This document shows, piece after piece, positions 1 to 4,621 of a DNA stretch of 9,705 bases. Source of the DNA: CAADGU01 sp964581605. Its GTDB lineage: Bacteria > Chloroflexota > Anaerolineae > Promineifilales > Promineifilaceae. Position 1 is the stretch's first letter; the number at the start of each line of letters is the position of its first letter. The position numbers and the translations under genes were made by a program. The DNA lies in NCBI GenBank assembly GCA_964581605.1, contig CAZOPF010000158.1, positions 1 to 9,705 of the forward strand. Direction: 5' to 3'. Below the pieces are notes generated by a model that had not been told where the DNA came from, did no database searches, and saw nothing but the letters and a program-made list of their open reading frames with translations.

Positions 1-2
1 TG

Positions 3-107
3 CTGGAGCCGGTGCTGCCCACGCCGGGTGCTTCGCCGGTGGAGCTTTCAGAGATGACGCACCGGAATTTGACGGCCGTGTGGCAGGAACACCAGTTAAC
101 CCGGTAA
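3..107 (+). CDS. C-terminal end of an unidentified protein (partial)
   Basis: An open frame enters from the left edge and stops at TAA 105-107. It encodes 34 residues that begin LEPVLPTPGASPVELSEM and end in WQEHQLTR. The mixed polar composition and the clean stop 13 bp before the convergent stop of the ABC ATPase gene fit a genuine gene end. The frame carries one ACGGCCGT copy (72-79), read as Thr-Ala-Val. I do not recognise the family from this fragment. No hairpin terminator is visible in the 13-bp convergent gap. The call rests only on frame openness and fit with its neighbour, so a chance open frame is possible. Confidence 0.45.
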   Translation: MEPVLPTPGASPVELSEMTHRNLTAVWQEHQLTR

Positions 108-120
108 GTGGCCGTTCAAG

Positions 121-1116
121 TTATTCAGTTGCCTGTTTGGGGTTTCGTATTTTGTACAGCCATTGGCGCATACGGCCGTCTCCCTTCTCCTCCGCTGCCT
201 CTGCCTGGTGCAGCAGTTCCGGTGGGAGTTGGTGCAAATCTTCCGGCGGCACCGGGCGCACAATCAGATGATCGTCTACCAGTTCCATGCGGGCACGGCC
301 GTGTAAATTCAGCGCCTCCCGATACTGCTTTGGCAGTTGCAGCCGCCCCACCGAATCCAACACCACCAGCTCCTCAAAATGGTCTTCATGCTGTTCGGTG
401 GGTGTATCTGGCTGGCGACGGCGGCGCACCGTTTCGCTGGCCGCCTTGCCATCCCGAATCTGCATCACCCGCTGTACATGCCGGGCAATGGTCGGGTCAT
501 GGCTCACAATCAGAATCGTCAGCCCCAACTCCCGGTTCAACGTCTGGAACGCTTCGTAAATCGTCAGCGCCGTGGCCGAATCCAGTTCACCCGTCGGCTC
601 ATCCGCCAGCAAAATCCGGGGATTATTCGCCAACGCTACCGCAATCGCCACCCGCTGCTGCTCCCCGCCGGACATCTGCCCCAGTTTGTGGTGGCGGCGG
701 TGGGACAACTGCACCATTTCCAGCAATTCCTGAGCATGTTGGCGGGTGCGACGGCCGTGAACACCCGCCAGCGTCATCGGCATCTCCACATTTTCCAGCG
801 CGTTCAGGTAAGGGATCAGGTTGCGCGCCCCCTGCTGCCAGACGAAGCCCACCTTCTCCCGGCGGTACTTGTTAATCTGTGCGTCCGACAGTTTGAGCAG
901 ATCATGGCCGTCTACGATGGCGGTGCCGGCCGACGGCCGTACCAATCCCCCCAACACATTCATCAACGTAGATTTGCCAGAGCCACTGGCCCCCACAATG
1001 CCCATCAACTCGCCGCGCTGCACCGTCAGTTCCAACCCTTGCAGCGCCAGCACCTCCACATCCTGAATCTTATAAATCTTGACTAAGTTCTCACAAAGAA
1101 TAATCGGTTCTGCCAT
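121..1116 (-). CDS. ABC transporter ATP-binding protein (LolD/MacB-type) with C-terminal SpoVT/AbrB-like domain
   Basis: This is a 331-residue ATPase that should power an FtsX-type permease from the cytoplasmic face. Residues 1-225 are a complete nucleotide-binding domain: Walker A GASGSGKST at about 42-50, Q-loop WQQ at about 93-95, signature MSGGEQQRV at about 148-156, Walker B ILLADEP at about 168-174, and the H-loop SHD with His206. The order and wording match the LolD/MacB/YknY branch. After a basic, polar linker, residues about 250-290 (VLDSVGRLQLPKQYREALNL followed by a short beta-rich stretch ending IVRP) read like a SpoVT/AbrB swapped-hairpin domain, which is normally a DNA-binding fold in transition-state regulators and antitoxins. 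A charged tail follows. LolD-type ATPases are usually about 220-250 residues, so the extra 80-100 residues are a real addition. I chose ATG 1116 because the protein then begins MAEPIILCENLVKIYK, as the family does. The ATG at 1176 adds 20 unrelated residues encoded in the repeat-like leader. Its likely partners are the adaptor and permease at 7561-8850 and 4618-7473, although they are not adjacent. Confidence 0.93.
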   Translation of the reverse strand: MAEPIILCENLVKIYKIQDVEVLALQGLELTVQRGELMGIVGASGSGKSTLMNVLGGLVRPSAGTAIVDGHDLLKLSDAQINKYRREKVGFVWQQGARNLIPYLNALENVEMPMTLAGVHGRRTRQHAQELLEMVQLSHRRHHKLGQMSGGEQQRVAIAVALANNPRILLADEPTGELDSATALTIYEAFQTLNRELGLTILIVSHDPTIARHVQRVMQIRDGKAASETVRRRRQPDTPTEQHEDHFEELVVLDSVGRLQLPKQYREALNLHGRARMELVDDHLIVRPVPPEDLHQLPPELLHQAEAAEEKGDGRMRQWLYKIRNPKQATE

Positions 1117-1168
1117 AGGACATCGTTTGTATGCGGGAATAGAATCACGGATTTTACGGACTAAACAA

Positions 1169-1191
1169 ATTTTCACGGATGAAGTGAAAAT
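1169..1191. other. AT-rich inverted repeat in the leader before the ABC ATPase gene
   Basis: ATTTTCAC (1169-1176) pairs exactly with GTGAAAAT (1184-1191) across a 7-base loop. It lies in the 133-bp gap between the methyltransferase stop and the ATPase start. Nearby bases repeat a CACGGAT word (1146-1152 and 1174-1180), with a related TACGGA between them. The gap therefore looks like decayed or dispersed repeat material. The hairpin is AT-rich and has no proper U-tract, so I do not call it a terminator. A leader hairpin or operator is possible. No convincing -35/-10 pair was found in this gap. Confidence 0.35.
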
Positions 1192-1249
1192 CCTGTGTTT
1201 GCTCCTTAAATTGTAAATAAATCAACCACATGCTTTCCTTCCTTTTCCG

Positions 1250-2503
1250 CTATTCGACAATGAGTTCATGTTCCAATTTGTTGTAAGAGCCATACGTGTT
1301 ATCCCCAGAGATGGGCGGGCAGTTCAGGCATGAAACATCGGCCGCTTCCTTGCCAAGCCAGAGTTTAGCCCGTTCACACATCAAATTGACATACTTTGGT
1401 TCTTGGTCAATCAAGACAAAGCGTCGTTTGGCTTTGGCAGCAGCCAGCCCTACCGTGCCCGATCCGGCAAAGGGGTCCAGGACTACATCATCCACAAAGG
1501 AATAATAAGCGATGACTTTAGCGGCCAACTCTTCGGGAAAGATGGCCGGATGTTCTTTGTCAAAGGTTGGGGAAATTTGCCAGATATTGGTTACTTCGTA
1601 ACCATCGTCTATTTTTGACGCCTGCACCAACTCTTGATTGGGGTGGGTACGGATGTTCCAATCAATCAGATGCGGCGATTGTTTGCGGTAAACCAGGATG
1701 TACTCGGTCACGGGCACGGGTTTGTATTGCAGTGGGTTCCGGTCGGCGGCAAAGCGTCGCCCGCGCCCGGTGGCCCAACCTGCCCCTTCTGGTTTGGCCC
1801 AGATGATGTCATCAATAAAGTCAAACCCTTCTTCCACAAACAGTCGGTGCATGTCAAAGGGGACGGCAACCCGCCGCGAGGATTGGGTGCGATTGGCGCG
1901 GCGAATGAGTACCGGCGAAATATTCATCACAAAAAAGCGCCCCTCGTTCAAAGCGCGGTGGCTGGCGCGGATGATTTTGCGCATTTTTAGCAGATATTCT
2001 TCGTAAGTGATGTAATCTTCATATTCAGGGCGGGCATTGAAGTAAGGCGGGGAAGTGAATATCAGGTCTACAGAGGCTTCCGGCAATTCGGCCAGAATTT
2101 CTTCGGCATCGCCCAGAGCAATGGTGTTGCGCAGATTGGATGGTTTGTAACTTTTGGGATGAGCCTCTGCCGATGGTTTGGCGTTTTTGCGGTGCAACAG
2201 CCGGGCTTCCAACAGTTCGGGAGTGGTCGTCTTGTCTTGTAGCAACAGTGAGGTGTAAGCGTCAATGACGATTTCACCAATGCGTTCCTGCGAGTGTTTA
2301 CCCACCAGAGGAACGCGCCAGACGTGATAGCGGTCATCAATCTCCGGCAGGCCAAAAGTGACCGCGCCGTCCAGGTCTATGCTTTCCAGCCAGGTAGCTG
2401 AAACCTGGCGCGCCCCTTCAACATTGAGGACACGATATTTTCGCTTTTCGGCTACCGTGTCTTTGAGTTCACTGTCTTCTGGCTCTTTGGCTTCGTATTC
2501 CAT
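1250..2503 (-). CDS. Solitary beta-class DNA methyltransferase (SPPY type, probable N4-cytosine)
   Basis: The enzyme should transfer a methyl group from S-adenosylmethionine to an exocyclic amino group in a specific DNA sequence. In the 419-residue frame that starts at the in-frame TTG 2509, catalytic motif IV TSPPYF is at 152-157. The SAM-binding motif I DPFAGSG is at 345-351, and a motif X-like HPAIFPEELAAKVI is at 320-333. Motif IV preceding motif I defines the beta group. SPPY, rather than DPPY or NPPY, favours m4C in this class, though m6A is not excluded. Residues 1-125 are an extra N-terminal region that I cannot assign. It includes a VWRVPLVG...GEIVIDAYT stretch. The C terminus carries a CLNC pair (394-397). 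ATG 2503 is preferred over TTG 2509. Neither has a clear Shine-Dalgarno sequence, which fits translational coupling to the upstream toxin gene, whose restored stop (2510-2512) lies 6 bp away. No restriction endonuclease gene is visible in the window. The gene contains no ACGGCCGT copy. Confidence 0.92.
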   Translation of the reverse strand: MEYEAKEPEDSELKDTVAEKRKYRVLNVEGARQVSATWLESIDLDGAVTFGLPEIDDRYHVWRVPLVGKHSQERIGEIVIDAYTSLLLQDKTTTPELLEARLLHRKNAKPSAEAHPKSYKPSNLRNTIALGDAEEILAELPEASVDLIFTSPPYFNARPEYEDYITYEEYLLKMRKIIRASHRALNEGRFFVMNISPVLIRRANRTQSSRRVAVPFDMHRLFVEEGFDFIDDIIWAKPEGAGWATGRGRRFAADRNPLQYKPVPVTEYILVYRKQSPHLIDWNIRTHPNQELVQASKIDDGYEVTNIWQISPTFDKEHPAIFPEELAAKVIAYYSFVDDVVLDPFAGSGTVGLAAAKAKRRFVLIDQEPKYVNLMCERAKLWLGKEAADVSCLNCPPISGDNTYGSYNKLEHELIVE

Positions 2504-2509
2504 GTGCAA

Positions 2510-2898
2510 CTACTTAACAAACAGGGGAACGGGATATTGCTTGAAAATCGGGTCTACGGACACAAGTTGATACCCTTCAGAAATGCCTGGGCAACCAGCA
2601 AACGGTCAAACGGATCACGATGATAAAGCGGCAAGGCGTCTAAGGCCCAAATATGAGATTCGATCACTGACAAAGGTTGAACTCCGATTGTAAGACAATG
2701 CACATTTACAAATTCACGTGCAGACAGCGGTAAAGGTAATTTCCCGATTTGAACCTTTATTTGCATTTCCCATAAACTGGCAACGCTGATAAACAGGTTG
2801 TTTTCCCGCCCTTGTAATGCCTGACGCACAGTTTGAGAAAGTTTATGGGGTCCCGTTGCTGCCCAGACGAAAATTTGGGTATCGAGAAGCAAGTTCAT
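2510..2898 (-). pseudogene. VapC-like PIN-domain toxin with apparent frameshift near the C terminus
   Basis: As read, the frame runs from ATG 2898 to TAG 2554-2556 and gives 114 residues. It begins MNLLLDTQIFVWA and shows the PIN-domain RNase pattern: Asp6, Glu44 in SLWEMQIK, and Asp95/Asp98 in HRDPFDRLLVAQA. Family members normally continue with a segment like LVTxDxxF that supplies a late acidic residue for metal binding. Here the frame ends abruptly in GINLCP. The next frame, entered at about 2569, reads QLVSVDPIFKQYPVPLFVK and then stops at TAG 2510-2512. That is exactly the missing family ending. One base therefore appears to have been lost at about 2563-2571. The product would lack the last acidic residue and final strand and is probably weak or inactive, unless this is a sequencing error or a programmed shift. 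The start overlaps the antitoxin stop in ATGA (2895-2898), which is typical of coupled toxin-antitoxin genes. Confidence 0.85.
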
Positions 2899-3275
2899 GA
2901 TGAAATTGTCATGCCATATTCGTCAGTTTCTTCACCCCAAAATGAACCTTCATCCGGCAGTGGGTCGTTAAAATCGTCGCCAATTTCAAACAAGCCTTCA
3001 AACAGCCCTAGTAATCGGGGTTCATCAGGACGTCGTTTTTGACGCAATAACTGGCAGGTACGCTGGTATGCCTTTTTTTGCGCCTCGGTGAAGTGGGATG
3101 TGTCCAGATTTAACAAATGCTGGATCGCTTCTTCCTCGGCCGTATGAGCGGTAGAACTGCCTCCTTTTTTGACCGGCGTAATGATTACCTCTACTTCATT
3201 GGCGTTATATTCTGCGGGCAAATGCACCACGATCTTGCCGTCTTTGACTTTGTGAATTTGATGAAGCGTTGTCAT
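2895..3275 (-). CDS. VapB-like antitoxin for the adjacent PIN toxin
   Basis: This is a 126-residue small protein that begins MTTLHQIHKVKDGKIVVHLPAEY. The N terminus (VKDGKIVVHLPAEYNANEVEVIITPV) looks like the short beta-hairpin DNA-binding module of many VapB-type antitoxins. The middle is helical and charged. The C-terminal part is acidic (FEIGDDFNDPLPDEGSFWGEETDE), suited to wrapping and blocking a PIN toxin. The family is assigned mainly by context: the stop overlaps the toxin start by 4 bp. ATG 3275 was chosen because GGAGAG (3285-3280) lies 4 bases upstream, whereas the longer start at 3317 would place the promoter inside the gene. It is longer than the usual 70-90 residue antitoxin. Antitoxins of this kind often repress their own promoter together with the toxin, and a -10 box and a perfect palindrome lie just upstream. 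Confidence 0.75.
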   Translation of the reverse strand: MTTLHQIHKVKDGKIVVHLPAEYNANEVEVIITPVKKGGSSTAHTAEEEAIQHLLNLDTSHFTEAQKKAYQRTCQLLRQKRRPDEPRLLGLFEGLFEIGDDFNDPLPDEGSFWGEETDEYGMTISS

Positions 3276-3317
3276 CGTACTCTCCATTCCACTTCTTGTG
3301 AACCAGAATTGTGGCAA

Positions 3318-3323
3318 AGTATA
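3318..3323 (-). promoter_or_regulatory. -10 element of the antitoxin-toxin-methyltransferase unit
   Basis: On the minus strand the hexamer TATACT lies 42 bp upstream of the antitoxin ATG, giving a predicted leader of about 35 nucleotides. It is bracketed by GTGG...CCAC (3311-3327). The base positions expected for the -35 box fall in the right arm of the 30-bp palindrome and do not resemble TTGACA. The promoter may therefore be weak, or may depend on or be blocked by a protein bound to the palindrome. The -10 is read from the sequence; the regulation is inference. Confidence 0.5.
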
Positions 3324-3332
3324 CCACGAGTC

Positions 3333-3362
3333 AGTAAGGGCGTATGGCCATACGCCCTTACT
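3333..3362. repeat. 30-bp perfect palindrome between manA and the toxin-antitoxin genes
   Basis: AGTAAGGGCGTATGG (3333-3347) is followed with no spacer by its exact reverse complement (3348-3362). In the minus-strand transcript it is not followed by a U-run (GACTCG follows), so it is not a standard intrinsic terminator for manA. It sits directly upstream of the TATACT -10 box, over the -35 region of the antitoxin gene, which is a typical operator position. It may also form a cruciform or act as an end-processing hairpin for the manA message. Confidence 0.8.
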
Positions 3363-3389
3363 TTATGTGCCATTGCGGATGTTTTTCAG

Positions 3390-3659
3390 GAGCACGGCCG
3401 TATACCCAATCTCGCTAAACACGGCCGTACACCCCTCCCCCATGGGCGACTGTGCCGAAAAGTTGACGGTGGCGTTTTCCAGGTTGGCAGCCTGAATTGT
3501 CAGGCGGTTTTCTCCCAGATCATAGGTTATGGGCGGTACAGCCCATATTTTCAAGTTGCCTCCACATATGTTCTGAGCAGTGTAGATGGGTGTACGGCCG
3601 TCAGGGTGAACTGTCCCATAGCTGCCGGGAGCAGGGCAAACTGCACGGCCGTACACCCA
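3390..3659. repeat. Cluster of extended ACGGCCGT units (CACGGCCGTAYACCC)
   Basis: Four of the ACGGCCGT copies here share further bases on one side. Copies at 3394, 3421 and 3645 read CACGGCCGTAYACCC on the plus strand. The copy at 3594 reads GACGGCCGTACACCC on the minus strand, so it is inverted. Two lie in the 188-bp gap after manA and two lie inside the last codons of manA, where one of them is read in frame as Thr-Ala-Val. The rest of the gap (3363-3550) holds an open frame in another register but no start codon or ribosome site that I would trust, so I call no gene there. Confidence 0.6.
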
Positions 3660-4537
3660 ACTCCGTTCACCGTCACACCACCGGATAACACGCCCCAAAT
3701 TTCCAGGCTACGGCCGTCACAATTCCCCGCAAACACCGCCCCTGCCGCCATCTCCACCCGCTCTGTCACAAAGTATTGGTTACGGCACAGCAGCGAACGG
3801 CTTAAGCCGTTCAACTCCACCAATTCCGCCGGACAAAGCGACGGCTCCACCTGTTCAAAGTTGATCACATCGAGGGCCTTGTCTATGTGCAACGGCCGTG
3901 CCTGCCCATCCGCCCCCACCCGATTCCAGTCATACACCCGATACGTCGTGTTCGAGTTTTGCTGAATTTCGGCAATGAGAATGCCATCCATAATCGCGTG
4001 TAAAGTCCCGGCAGGCACACAAATATGGTCGCCCGGTTTGACGGAAACATAGTGCAAATACGGCTCTAACTTCCCCTCTTCAATGCCCCGGCGAAACAGT
4101 TCCGGCGTTGTGCCCGCCTTCACCCCCAACTGCACCTGCGCCCCCGGCCTGGCATCCAGCACCACCCACATCTCCGTCTTGCCCAACTCATTCCCTTCAT
4201 GCGCCAGAGCATATTCATCATCCGGGTGTACCTGCACGGAGAGGGCGCGGTTGGCGTCCAGCAGCTTGACGAGCAAGGGGAATTTGCCCCGCGCCTGCGC
4301 CCAGGCACAGTTTGTGCCAATCAAATCCAGCCCCAATTCCGCCTGTACTTCGGTCAATAGTTTGCCCGCATAACGGCCGTTCGTCACGGCCGTCACCCCA
4401 TCCTCATGCGCCGCAATTTCCCAACTTTCGGCGATGATGCCCGGCGGCAACGGCCGTCCTAACTGTTCCAACCGCCGCCCACCCCAAATATAATCCTTTA
4501 ACACCGGCGCAAATGTCATGGGGTACAGTTCTGTCAT
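3551..4537 (-). CDS. manA: Mannose-6-phosphate isomerase, class I
   Basis: The enzyme is a zinc-dependent cytoplasmic isomerase that interconverts fructose 6-phosphate and mannose 6-phosphate, supplying mannose for GDP-mannose and cell-surface glycans or allowing growth on mannose. The 328 residues match the short (about 310-330) ManA type. The N terminus reads FAPVLKDYIWGGRRLEQ. The metal-site motif VQVHPDD gives Gln102 and His104, KTEMW gives Glu122, and PAGTLHAI gives His180. The signature QNSNTTYRVYDWNR follows at about 193-206, with Arg200 as the usual catalytic-site arginine. The C terminus ends normally (LLPAAMG...LLRTYV). ATG 4537 is used; ATG 4519 would also keep the core. The gene starts 80 bp after the permease stop, across a heptamer hairpin array that may reduce read-through from the exporter genes. 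It carries seven ACGGCCGT copies in different codon frames, the densest run in the window. Confidence 0.95.
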   Translation of the reverse strand: MTELYPMTFAPVLKDYIWGGRRLEQLGRPLPPGIIAESWEIAAHEDGVTAVTNGRYAGKLLTEVQAELGLDLIGTNCAWAQARGKFPLLVKLLDANRALSVQVHPDDEYALAHEGNELGKTEMWVVLDARPGAQVQLGVKAGTTPELFRRGIEEGKLEPYLHYVSVKPGDHICVPAGTLHAIMDGILIAEIQQNSNTTYRVYDWNRVGADGQARPLHIDKALDVINFEQVEPSLCPAELVELNGLSRSLLCRNQYFVTERVEMAAGAVFAGNCDGRSLEIWGVLSGGVTVNGVGCTAVQFALLPAAMGQFTLTAVHPSTLLRTYVEAT

Positions 4538-4553
4538 ATCGTCCGTTTTGGAG

Positions 4554-4621
4554 GTAATCGGTAATCAGTTATCGGTAATCGGCCAATTTCCTCCGATTAC
4601 CGTTTACCGATCACCGACTAC
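4554..4621. repeat. Inverted heptamer array (GTAATCG)4 - 12 bp - (CGATTAC)4
   Basis: Four 7-bp units (GTAATCG, GTAATCA, GTTATCG, GTAATCG; 4554-4581) are followed by a 12-bp spacer and four inverted units (CGATTAC, CGTTTAC, CGATCAC, CGACTAC; 4594-4621). The arms can form a long imperfect hairpin. The last unit overlaps the stop codon of the permease gene (4618-4620). The array fills most of the 80-bp gap before manA. It resembles the short tandemly repeated heptamers (STRR) known in filamentous cyanobacteria. It could weaken transcription into manA or stabilise the permease message, but there is no U-run. Confidence 0.85.

Noticed and set aside
108..1086. Long plus-strand open frames of about 250 residues opposite the ABC ATPase gene
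   Set aside because: They are antisense to a gene with complete ATPase motifs, are proline-, arginine- and histidine-rich, and show no family motif. They are frame shadows.
1250..3275. A complete restriction-modification system
   Set aside because: No endonuclease-like protein accompanies the methyltransferase. The small neighbours are a PIN toxin and its antitoxin.
3333..3362. Intrinsic terminator of manA
   Set aside because: The hairpin is perfect but is not followed by a U-tract on the minus strand. An operator or repeat role is at least as likely.
941..3393. Absence of ACGGCCGT as proof that the toxin-antitoxin-methyltransferase unit was acquired horizontally
   Set aside because: A gap of similar size (4741-6999) lies inside the resident permease gene, so the absence alone is not decisive.
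3363..3698. Minus-strand 111-residue open frame overlapping the manA 3' end
   Set aside because: It overlaps manA by about 150 bp in another frame and has no ribosome site. The part beyond manA (ITYDLGENRLTIQAANLENATVNF) looks somewhat protein-like but has no start of its own, so at most it is a gene remnant.
3117..3965. Plus-strand open frame of 282 residues across the antitoxin start, the palindrome and manA
   Set aside because: It crosses two well-supported minus-strand genes and an operator-like palindrome. Its composition is Ser/Thr/Arg/Pro shadow-like.
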